DNA of 64,000 nt, taken from the NCBI GenBank assembly GCA_933822405.4, contig CAKOGP040000247.1, forward strand, positions 1 to 64,000, in the 5' to 3' direction. How positions within the stretch are numbered: the stretch's first letter is position 1; each line of letters opens with the position of its first letter. The translations under genes were made by a program, and so were the position numbers. The notes below the pieces were generated by a model. The model was not told the DNA's origin. It made no database searches and saw only the letters and a list, made by a program, of their open reading frames with translations. This DNA is from Cylindrotheca closterium (taxonomy: Eukaryota; Bacillariophyta; Bacillariophyceae; Bacillariales; Bacillariaceae). This document shows positions 47,170 to 58,213 of the stretch, piece after piece.

Positions 47170-47772
47170 ATGAACACCTTCTTTGCAACCAAGCAACAAC
47201 GTGGAAACCTTATGAAGGACGACCGTCACGTCACTGTCGAGCAAAACCAAGACGACATGGAGGAGCTTATGAAACTATTCTCTGATCTTTCCCTTAACTG
47301 CAATGAAACCAAAGCGAAAATGGAGGAAGAAAACGACGAAACAATGGGGTTGTCATCGCAAACCACCACCACCACCGCCACCACCAAGAACGAGCCAAAT
47401 CAGATCGTCCTCGATTTGTCTGATCCAGCACCTTTGGCTTTCTCACAACCAGCAACACAAGATGTCATGCCGCAATCTGATTGTCTGAATGCTGCTGGAG
47501 ACGAAATTGAAGCTGAAATGATGGCGACTTACCTTTCGCTCCATCCTTCTTTGGAACTCGCCACAGGCAATGCTTCTGTAACCGAGCTTGCTAAACGATT
47601 CTCCGGACTTTCCATCGACTGCAATGCGATGGAAGTTGACCAAGACGAAATGGACATTGATCTACCGGAAATCGATTGGATGCAAGTTGATATTGATGAA
47701 ATGGAAATCGATCTACCTGAAATTGACTGGATGCAAGTCGATACTGATGAAATGGAGCTCGATGGTCCATAG
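47170..47772 (+). CDS. MNTFF acidic protein, unit 4 copy
   Basis: Complete 200-aa frame with the same protein as unit 1; one silent change (GAG for GAA near the end) is shared with unit 5. Candidate second exon open (about 47851-48085). Confidence 0.75.
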   Translation: MNTFFATKQQRGNLMKDDRHVTVEQNQDDMEELMKLFSDLSLNCNETKAKMEEENDETMGLSSQTTTTTATTKNEPNQIVLDLSDPAPLAFSQPATQDVMPQSDCLNAAGDEIEAEMMATYLSLHPSLELATGNASVTELAKRFSGLSIDCNAMEVDQDEMDIDLPEIDWMQVDIDEMEIDLPEIDWMQVDTDEMELDGP

Positions 47773-49554
47773 ATCTTCCAAAGAGATCGTCAACCCGTAA
47801 CCCGCTTCCAGACATACGACCTTTCTCGAAACTATCTTCTTCTTTTCAGTGCTCTTGACTTGTCAGAAAATGTTGGCCAACACTATTGCACTCGCAACTG
47901 ACAATGTCACGAACATCTGGAGACGAGGAGGATGCTTCGATGAAAGATCCTTGCGTGGTTACGGGCTATTCCCAAATAGTATTCTCCTGAAGGATTATTC
48001 CACTGATCCTTCCAACAAGGCTGAACGAAATCAAAAGAGAGTTCACGTCCTTCGACCGCTACCGTTGATCCTGCTTCAGCTCTAAGTTCGAGCTGTTGTG
48101 GTCCAAGAATCGCGTAAGTCAGTATGTACTTCAATGCTCCTTTTTGGGTGAAAAAAGTCCCAAAAGAGTATGTCGAAGGCATGCCGTAGTATGTACACAA
48201 TTCAGTACATCTACACTACTATTGGATATATGCATCAAGAGATGCAAAAGTCAAAATGAAAGAAAAAATAATAATATGACAACCAAAAATGAAACAGAAG
48301 AGGTCATTGTCCCTCGAACGCATCAATAAAATGAACACCGTGCAACATGAATGACAAGGTATAATGATTCTTTGAATGAAAGAAAATTCAAAAACAACAA
48401 CTTGAATCAATATTATGCATCGATAAATACAACCAAACACAAAAAACATGTATGCATCAATAAAAATACAACTTTGCACGGAAACAATTCAAAGATCAAA
48501 ACAAAAAATATACATAAAGATCAACAGATGCAATATACAACAACATGAGCCATTTCCTTTATAGTAGTCTAGAGTACTGTACACTCATTGGTGGTATTTG
48601 CTGTCATGATCGTATCACATATGCGGTAGATGAATGAATGAAATAATCATGAATGAATGAATACTAGCCTAGGTTTGGCAAGTACTTGGCAAATGCATGG
48701 TGACGAATCGAATACAAGAATGAAACGTTCTTCACTACGGTGAAGGGATGGGGCTCTATAGTACAGTCCTAGTTGATCTTTACCAGCTACAGTACAGTAC
48801 ACGTACCTCGTCGCCAATTTGGAGATATTCGATTCGATACATACCGTACATGTGACTAGAAACGTAGTGTGACCAATCCGAGTAATCTTGAGTCGTTTCT
48901 ATGAGTTTTCATGCCGGACAAAAAACGAACCAAATTCAAATGTATTTTTATGTGCAGTCAATTTGATCGGCAAGACCGGAGACGTATGGGCGTTTCTAGC
49001 TCTTCCTTAGTCTCAATTTCCGTCGTCTCGAAGACATTGTTCGCAATGGGAGCTTGTGGGATGATGAAGACGATAGAAGGAGCTTAGCTGCTCGGTCAAG
49101 ACCGTCAGCTTTTTTGCTTTTGCTCTTGTTGCCTTTATGAAAAATCCTCCTTTGAGGTCTCCTCCGTCAAGGCTAACAAAAATCCTCTGTCAAGGTCCTC
49201 TGTCAAGGTTAACAAAATCCTCCATCAAGGTCCTCTGTCAAGGTTACAATATCCTGCGTCAAGGTTAATCAACAATCCTCCACCGTCAAGGTTATCCAAA
49301 CAAATTACTCCTCAAGCGCCTTTTGAGGGGAATTTCCTGTCCAAAACAAAAACTTTTCCTTCCCAGATCTAAAACTTTTCTTCCCTTTTTTATTTCCCGT
49401 TCACCCTTCCCTCTCCGTTTGCTGACACGCCACTTCTATGGATTTCCCTACACTGCAGTACATTCCATACCATCCTCCACACACTTACAATATCTTTCCA
49501 GATCACGTCCCTCCTCATAAATTCCTGATCTCAGATTTTTAACGACCAATTGAT

Positions 49555-50135
49555 GGACACCATCATCCGCCATGCGATTCCCTTGCCGTCTGGTGCTGCG
49601 TCAGTCTGCTGAAGCACACCCAGTACCACCCAAGCAACGCCAAGAACGCCAACGACGCAGACTTGCCTGAAGACATCGACTTCACAGTGGAATCAACAAC
49701 CTTCTGTGCTGCCTCGGTGTTCTGCCCTCTTGTACTTGGTAGCAAGATGCCACTGAATCTGGACCTTACCCAAGACGTCCCTGAAGAAGTTCTTCCAGTC
49801 CTTTCGCTTCACAAACGTCTATGGGTCAAAGTTCATGCCTTTCACTTCCAGAAAATGAGGGGAAGAAGCCTTTTTGTTGACAAGATTCTCGTCGGCAAGA
49901 TATCTATCCCACTGGACCAGTTTATTGTCAACCAGCAGCTAGCTGCAATCTCCGAGAATACTCTCTCCACAGCATCTGGGTACGAGTTTTGTGACACCCG
50001 GACTGGCTCTGAGTCCTTTTACAAGTACATTGCAAGCTTCAACAGTAAGGTCGATGTGTCTCCGCCAAACCAAGTTTTCCTACCAAGACTGTCCAACCAA
50101 TCGACCATGCCAGCATCACCAAGAAGGCCATTTTG
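49555..50135 (+). pseudogene. decayed protein block, unit 4
   Basis: Keeps one good frame (49663-50136: LPEDIDFTVESTTFCAASV, ISIPLDQFIVNQQLAAISEN) and ends in a deletion that joins it directly to the upstream region of the Ser-Gly/LRR relic at about 50136. Same unknown family as 21660-23230. Confidence 0.5.
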
Positions 50136-50461
50136 ATTTGAGATGACAATAAATATATCATGAGCAAACAATAATATATTATTGCTTCACTTCCAAGTGC
50201 ACAGGTGAAAAGTCATTCCCAAGACAAGCAACAAAGTGAGTTGAAGATAGTTGAATAGCATTGGTCTGATTACTGTAGATCAGACCACTGAAACAAGCAA
50301 GAACGGAACAAAGCACTGCACAGTTTATAACATTTTCTGTGATATCTGAACAACCGCAGTTTCACAATAAGAGAGTATACTCATACACAAATCTATGTAC
50401 AGCAATACAAGAATAACAACCAAATTCAATCTAAAATTCAACTGGATTGAAGTGATCAACC

Positions 50462-52540
50462 ATGCCAGTCTTTAACATATTCGGCTCCGGCAGCGGCTTG
50501 GGCAGTGGATCCGATTGTGGAAGTGGCTCTGGATCAGGTTCAGGCAGTGGCTCTGGATCACGCAGTGGATCTGGCAGTGGCTCTGATTCCAAGTATGGGT
50601 CTGGATCTGGATCTGGATCTGGCAGCGGCAGTAGCAAAAAGAGTAGCTCTTCGAGCAAAAAAGAAGCAGCTCCAGCAAGAACAAGAGCAAGAGCCAAAGC
50701 GCTGCCATTGCCCCTAGCAGTGATGATGATGATGATAGCTCGGATGTCAGCACGGATACTAGTTCGGATGGAAGCAGTGGCAGCAAGAATTCCAAAAGCA
50801 AAAATTCCAAGGATCGTGAGAAATCCGGCAAGGGGGATCCGTTTCTGGTTCCAAATTGGTTCAAACCTTTGACTGGGGAGCCGATCTCCCCAGCACTCCA
50901 GCCCCTCCTCCTCTCAAGGATATTTCTATGAGCAAAGATCAACCAATAATCGAAGAAGGGGACAAAGAATCCACCAGCAGTTGTGAATTCGATGAGAATT
51001 GCCAGTCTTCCTTGCAAAGACCCTCGTGCCAAGGCTTTGAAGTGGATCAAGAACGATGACAAGATGGAGGGTATGGATGCTTGTATCATTGAAGATATGC
51101 CCATTGCATTGAGTTTGGAACATTTTGTGGCCGCCACAACATATTACAGTTTGATTGGAGACGATACTACTTGTGATACTAGTGACAGTCATGAATTGGA
51201 CACTTCCTTTGGTTGCTTGGAAACCGATTCCATTTGCAAATAGCAATCCCAATTCTTCCTTGGAATCTGGATCTGGTAGTGGCAGGAGCGAAAGCGGTTC
51301 CGGCAGTGGTAGCAAAAGCGGATCTGGCAGCGGTAGCGACAGCAACAGTGATGATACCTCTGACAGTGGTTCTGGCTCTGGATCTGACTCTGGAAGTCGA
51401 TCCGGCAGTGGCAGCAGAAGCGGAAGCATTCTGACAGCAATGTCACGCCGGAGAGCGGTGATACATCCAACAGTGGATCGGGTTCTGGCTTTGGATCTGG
51501 ATCCGACAGTGGCTCGGATCTGGCTCTTGCAGTGAAACAGAAGCGGCTCTGACAATGATACTACCAATGATGGTAGCGATTCCGGCAGTGGAAGCGGCTC
51601 TGATAGTGGATCCGGCAGTTGAAGTGGTTCCGGAAGTGGATCCACCAGTGGTTCCGATGATGATACTGCCAATGACGGCAGTGGCTCTGGCAGCGGTTCT
51701 GAGAGCGGCTCTGGATTGGATTCCGGCAGCGGCTCGGGCAGTCGATCTGATAGTGGAAGTGGCTCTGGATCAGGTTCAGGCAGTGGCTCTGGATCACGCA
51801 GTGGATCTGGCAGTGGCTCTGATTCCATATATGGGTCTGGATCTGGATCTGGCTCTGGCAGCGGCAGTAGCAAAAAAAGTAGCTCTTCCAGCAAAAAGAG
51901 CAAGAGCAGCAGCTACAGCAAGAACAAGAGCAAGGACCAAAGCGCCGCCATTGCCCCCAGGAGTGATGATGATGATAGCTTGAATGTCAGCACGGATACT
52001 AGTTCGGATGGAAGCAGTGGCAGCAAGAAATCCAAAAGCGAAAATTCCAACAATGACAAGATGGAGGGAATGGATGCTTGTATCATTGAAGATATGCCCA
52101 TTACATTGAGTTTGGAACATTTTGTGGCCGTCACAACATATTACAGTTTGATTAGAGACGATAATACTTGTGATACTAGTGACAGTCATGAATTGGACAC
52201 TTCCATTGGTTTCTTGGGAAACAATTCCATTTGCAAATGGTAATCCCAATTCTTCCTTGGAATCTGGTGCAACCGAGAATTGAAGGTGGAAGAAGTTAGC
52301 ATTTACAATGTGAATGGTTTGAATGGAACCATTCCATCTGAGCTTGCCTTGTTGAAAAACTTGGAGAAACTTCACATGTCTGGCTTGGGTGAATCCTCGC
52401 CCATGCCCAGTGAAATTGGAAACTTGGAAAAGCTCCACACCCTCACGTTGCGCAAGTCCTCACTTTTGAATGGCATCATTCTTCCGTTTGACTTCATTTC
52501 ATTTCATCTCACAAAATCACTTTCTACTTTTATTATTGCC
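50462..52540 (+). pseudogene. two stacked Ser-Gly/LRR gene relics, unit 4
   Basis: First relic: 50462 to about 51266, N-terminus, shortened Ser-Gly repeats, part of the DWGA..STPAPPP region, then ectodomain up to ..TDSICK and a stop. It is fused to a second relic that re-enters at the Ser-Gly repeats (from about 51267) and runs to the LRR part, ending about 52540. Neither keeps the membrane segment; both have frameshifts. Repeat-mediated unequal exchange explains the stacking. Confidence 0.85.
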
Positions 52541-52545
52541 GCTGA

Positions 52546-55057
52546 TCGTTGTGGTTGCAGGCTCTGCCAAAGGTCTTTGTTAGGGCCGACGGTCGTAGAA
52601 TATGTTGGCAGAAGGCTTGCTGAATAGATCTGCTAGAAGGGTTGCGATTGTGAAATGGCAAGTGGAGAAAGCAAAGTTCATCATTTGAGGTAGGGGAAGG
52701 ATATTGTCTGGCCTTTTGGCGTAGAAATTGGTGTAGGGCTTTTTTGAAAGCAGAGCAAAGAAACTTCAGTTTGTATCCGCGGGCAACAAGGTGGGAGTGG
52801 AATTTTGACAAGGAGGCTCTCTTGTCTGCGTCTCTAGAGGTGAGTTGTAGAATGCAAAAACTTCCGCTGGTATCCAAGCCAAGTAGTACAGGTGTAGGTT
52901 CAGTGGCTTTTTGTACAGTTTTGTGCTGATTTGAAAAGGTTCAACAGAGAGGGTGAGACCCAGAAAGTTTGTGGTTTTTGACAGAGTAGAGAATTCCCAG
53001 TTCAGGGAACAGTGGTTGTCTTGACAGTTTTTGAATTCTTCCCAGAGTTGGCAATCGGAATCTGGATTGGGATGGTGGATCCAGATACCAAGTTGATCAT
53101 CAATGTAGGTAAGCGTAGTGACAATCCAAAACATTGTAGAAGATCAAGTTCAAAAATACCGTAGTAGAGAGTTGCAAAAGAGGGCGCCGGTGGTGTGCCC
53201 ATTGCGGTTCCATCAGTCTGGAGCCAGTAAGTGTCTCCAAATTGAAAGCAGTTTCTTGTCATGAGAAGTTGTAAAGCTGTCATGAGTGCGTTCACTACAG
53301 TGAGGAGGTGGACAGGAATTCTTCAATACGGGTGAAAGTGTCTTCAAGATTGATGCTGGGATACATAGCTACAGCATCACCAGTGAAGAGACTCATGCGA
53401 GAGAAATCGGTTCCGGCCATGTTGTCAATATCAGTTTTGAGTACAAACAAGCTTGAAAAATAGGTAGGTAGTTTGCGGATGATGAGTTGGAGTTGTTGAT
53501 CCAGCCATTTACCGAGGCCATAGGCCAGAGTAGGCTGCCAGAGACCAAGACAATTGGTCGCGTTTTCCAGGGGCTCTTATGGATCTTTGCAAGTGCGTAG
53601 AAATAGGCATAGGAGTCAGTGACACGGTCAAGGGTTCTCTGGAGGTACGTCATGTTCATTTTTGTGATGGCAGATGCGTTATCATTAAGAAATTTGGCAA
53701 TCAGTTGGCCAGTTTCTGTAGTGAACACGTGTGCATCCTTGGTGGAGAGCTGTTGGTAGGTCTCGGTGAGGAGATGGTCAGTAAGGCAGCGTTGGGCGTA
53801 TGCCTCACGTTCCAGAAGTACAGGGCCAAGATTTTTGTCCGAGTTGAAGACAATGAAATCAGGTTTGTGATGTAGTGTAGTGAGAAGGTACTGTTGAATT
53901 GGGATGAGATTTGAGTGCACCTTTTGGCAGTGGAACAAGGGAAGGAGATGTTTGCGGAAGGCGTTGACTTGGGCTTGGATTTCAGGATCCACCATTCCAT
54001 CCTTTAGTTCCCACAAGTCATTGCGGGTGTAAAGTTGGTTTGGTGTCCGCATTCAGATTCCTCACCAACAAAGTGGATCTTTGTGTGGAAGTCTTTTGCA
54101 AAACAAGTCAGTGTGGTTTCAAGTTGTGTTTGGCTTGTAGTGAAGGTGGGTTGGGGGCAAAACGTCAGGCCAAGGCCAAGGCCAAGGCCAAGGAGCGACT
54201 TCAGGAACAAGGGTGGCTTCTTGGTGGTGCACAAATTATGGCAGGCAGAATTGGAAAAGGCGGGATTCAAGAACAGGAATTGGCAGTGACAGGATGTGGT
54301 TGCGTAGGTTGACTCAATGTGATTTTGATGGGTCTGCAAAGAGGCCAAAGTGCAATGTCATTGTAGAGCGAATTTTCTTTCTTGTTTTGAGAAGTCTTTC
54401 CTTTCTTCTGTGATTTCCTTCCTTAGTTGGGTTTTGGCTTGGAGGTAACGGCACCGGCAACTTTTGCGGCAGTTTTTGGCTGTGGCTTGGTCCCAGATGT
54501 GCGACACTTTTGACCAGTCTCCTTTTTGTTGGTGGCGCCTGGCAATTGGCCCCTTTGGATTTTTTTTTGTAAAGGCACCTTTAAGCGTCTGGATTTCTTT
54601 CTCCAGGTTCTTGGTCTGTTTCTTGGTTTCGAGGCAAACACATTTTTCAATGTGTGACTCAAGCAAATTCGGAAAACTTGAGAATGGGCGGTCCTCCAAG
54701 ACCAGCACTATCATACATCATTTGATAGATTTCGCAAGCTTTGGAACTGTCAGTGAACTTGGGGTCACCTAGAGCAAGGGTGGATGCAATGCTTTGTCAT
54801 CTTCAAGAAGTTGTGCTGAGGCAGATGGCTGACGATATTCGTCCAGGTTCTCCAGAGCTTTCTTGAGTTTGAGGAACTCAGAATGAAGCTCAAGGAAAAT
54901 GGTGGTTTTGCTTTTCTTGGAGCGATCCGATGGCAGTCAATGCAGAGATTCCAACACATTTTGCGGCTTCCAAGGGTGTGGTGCTCGGAATTTGCTGTGT
55001 TTCGTCGTCAGCTGCATAGCTGGTGCGTTTGTTGTTAAAAGTGCCGGTCGCAGACAT
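52546..55057 (-). mobile_element. Penelope-like element relic, copy d
   Basis: Nearly full length: ATG at 55057, the Lys/Arg-rich part (about 54714-54358), RT blocks, TYIDDQLGIW near 53105, and C-terminal part to about 52546. It shares with copies a, b and c the frameshift just before the GTAMGT block (about 53290). Confidence 0.8.
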
Positions 55058-55340
55058 TATTGATCAATGATAAATATTTTAAGGTGGAGAATGATTCAAT
55101 ATTTTATCCAAGAAAAGGCCAGTCTTGACCGATGCTATTGAAGTGTCATCAGCGGTAAGACAAGTGTGGCAAGAGGCAAGAGCATTGGAAATTTCAAGTT
55201 TGCGATAAAAGAGAGCTGGTCAACGTGGATAATTCACTGTTTGCAGCTATAGCCCTCGTGATTGTAACGGGACCATGTAAAACACATGGTGGTTTGAAAG
55301 TTTGGTCACACTGTTGTTGCAACCAAGTTCAAGGAATTCC

Positions 55341-55658
55341 AATTCGAGTCGCCATTGTTCTTTAGTTGCTGGGTGAATTTCAAAATGGTGTTGGTAGCTA
55401 TTGTTGTTGGGCGTTGTGGAACACCTGTAAGGCGTTGTAATGTCAGCTTGTAGATGAATCGGTTGTCTATGATTGCCGTCAATCTACCTGTTTATATTGT
55501 AGTTGGATGTTATTATTTCGTTATTTTATTGTCCTGCCTGTTGAAGGATGGACGAAGGAAGTGTCCGATTACTGCATTTTGAACTTCGGACTTTCGAACA
55601 GTAGATTCAATGTTACTCGACCAAACGATTACAAACCGCACTGAGACATCCGCATACA

Positions 55659-55690
<32 letters not shown>

Positions 55691-58213
55691 GCTTTTGAAG
55701 TGAATCCCATTCATCATATGGAGGCCTCGCCGCCTTCAAAGGCCTACTGTAAAGAACAACACAACCGGCTGCTTGAAAAGAAATTCCAGCTAGCGAAATG
55801 AAAATCTGAAAATGTCGTTTCGTTTCGCCAGCGTGTACCGTGTTCATTTTTTTGGATAATTCCACGATGTTGATGCAAACGATATGCAAACATGCACTCT
55901 GGCCACTTTGACTTTCACACTCCAAAAGCTCATAAAAACAAAGCGCCGAGCTTTTTGTGCAATCTTATTCTTCGCTTCGCATATAACACCAAACACCAAA
56001 CATCATAATCAAACATGAACACCTTCTTTGCAACCAAGCAACAACGTGGAAACCTTATGAAGGACGACCGTCACGTCACTGTCGAGCAAAACCAAGACGA
56101 CATGGAGGAGCTTATGAAACTATTCTCTGATCTTTCCCTTAACTGCAATGAAACCAAAGCGAAAATGGAGGAAGAAAACGACGAAACAATGGGGTTGTCA
56201 TCGCAAACCACCACCACCACCGCCACCACCAAGAACGAGCCAAATCAGATCGTCCTCGATTTGTCTGATCCAGCACCTTTGGCTTTCTCACAACCAGCAA
56301 CACAAGATGTCATGCCGCAATCTGATTGTCTGAATGCTGCTGGAGACGAAATTGAAGCTGAAATGATGGCGACTTACCTTTCGCTCCATCCTTCTTTGGA
56401 ACTCGCCACAGGCAATGCTTCTGTAACCGAGCTTGCTAAACGATTCTCCGGACTTTCCATCGACTGCAATGCGATGGAAGTTGACCAAGACGAAATGGAC
56501 ATTGATCTACCGGAAATCGATTGGATGCAAGTTGATATTGATGAAATGGAAATCGATCTACCTGAAATTGACTGGATGCAAGTCGATACTGATGAAATGG
56601 AGCTCGATGGTCCATAGATCTTCCAAAGAGATCGCCAACCCGTAACCCGCTTCCAGACATACGACCTTTCTCGAAACTATCTTCTTCTTTTCAGTGCTCT
56701 TGACTTGTCAGAAAATGTTGGCCAACACTATTGCACTCGCAACTGACAATGTCACGAACATCTGGAGACGAGGAGGATGCTTCGATGAAAGATCCTTGCG
56801 TGGTTACGGGCTATTTCCAAATAGTATTCTCCTGAAGGATTATTCCACTGATCCTTCCAACAAGGCTGAACGAAATCAAAAGAGAGTTCACGTCCTTCGA
56901 CCGCTACCGTTGATCCTGCTTCAGCTCTAAGTTCGAGCTGTTGTGGTCCAAGAATCGCGTAAGTCAGTATGTACTTCAATGCTCCTTTTTGGGTGAAAAA
57001 AGTCCCAAAAGAGTATGTCGAAGGCATGCCGTAGTATGTACACAATTCAGTACATCTACACTACTATTGGATATATGCATCAAGAGATGCAAAAGTCAAA
57101 ATGAAAGAAAAAATAATAATATGACAACCAAAAATGAAACAGAAGAGGTCATTGTCCCTCGAACGCATCAATAAAATGAACACCGTGCAACATGAATGAC
57201 AAGGTATAATGATTCTTTGAATGAAAGAAAATTCAAAAACAACAACTTGAATCAATATTATGCATCGATAAATACAACCAAACAAAAAAGAAATGTATGC
57301 ATCAATAAAAATACAACTTTGCACGGAAACAATTCAAAGATCGAAACAAAAAATATACATAAAGATCAACAGATGCAATATACAATAACATGAGCCATTT
57401 CCTTTATAGTAGTCTAGAGTACTGTACACTCATTGGTGGTATTTGCTGTCATGATCGTATCACATATGCGGTAGATGAATGAATGAAATAATCATGAATG
57501 AATGAATACTAACCTAGGTTTGGCAAGTACTTGGCAAATGCATGGTGACGAATCGAATACAAGAATGAAACGTTCTTCACTACGGTGAAGGGATGGGGGC
57601 CTCTATAGGTAGTACAGTCCTAGTTGATCTTTACCAGCTACAGTACAGTATCGCCAATTTGGAGATATTCGATTCGATACATGTGACCAGAAACGTATAG
57701 TGTGATTAATCCGAGTAATCTTGAGTCCTTTCTATGAGTTTTCATGCCGGACAAAAAACGAACCAACATTTTCAATTTACAAATGTATTTATGTGCAGTC
57801 AATTCGGAGGGCGTATAGTCTTGCCGAAAAAGTCGTGTTCGTGTCTTGGGAATCGATTTTTTTGGGGACGACGAGTCACAGGCATGATTATTTGATGACA
57901 GATAATAGGAAACAATATTACTTCACTTCCGAGTGCACAAGTGAAAAGTCATTTCCAAGACAAGCAACGAAGTGATTGTTGAATTGAAGATATTTGAATA
58001 GCATTGATCTGATTACCGTAGATCTTAGCTTACAAGAAAGCACTGAAACAAGCAAGAACGAAACAAAGCGCCGCACAGTTTATAACATTTTCTGTGATAC
58101 CTGAACAAACGCAGTTTCATATAAGAGAGTATACTCATACACAAATCTACGTACATCAATACAAGAACAACATCCGAATATAATTTAATTCAATTGGATT
58201 GAAGTGATCAACC
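55341..58213. repeat. segmental repeat unit 5, continuous with intact Ser-Gly/LRR gene
   Basis: LSM5 fragment, upstream region, MNTFF and AT-rich flank, then directly the upstream region of the intact gene at 58214. It lacks the minisatellite/decayed block that interrupts this flank in units 1, 2 and 4; here GTGCAGTCAATT meets CGGAGGGCG (about 57796-57812). This is the ancestral layout on the right side. Confidence 0.85.
56015..56617 (+). CDS. MNTFF acidic protein, unit 5 copy
   Basis: Complete 200-aa frame with the same protein as units 1 and 4. Candidate second exon open at about 56696-56930. This is the copy next to the intact Ser-Gly/LRR gene. Confidence 0.75.
   Translation: MNTFFATKQQRGNLMKDDRHVTVEQNQDDMEELMKLFSDLSLNCNETKAKMEEENDETMGLSSQTTTTTATTKNEPNQIVLDLSDPAPLAFSQPATQDVMPQSDCLNAAGDEIEAEMMATYLSLHPSLELATGNASVTELAKRFSGLSIDCNAMEVDQDEMDIDLPEIDWMQVDIDEMEIDLPEIDWMQVDTDEMELDGP

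Larger units (their letters stand above)
46496..55340. repeat. segmental repeat unit 4 (8.8 kb)
   Basis: MNTFF, AT-rich flank, minisatellite, truncated decayed block, two stacked Ser-Gly/LRR relics, Penelope-like relic. Close to unit 5 across the LSM5 upstream region and MNTFF. Confidence 0.9.
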
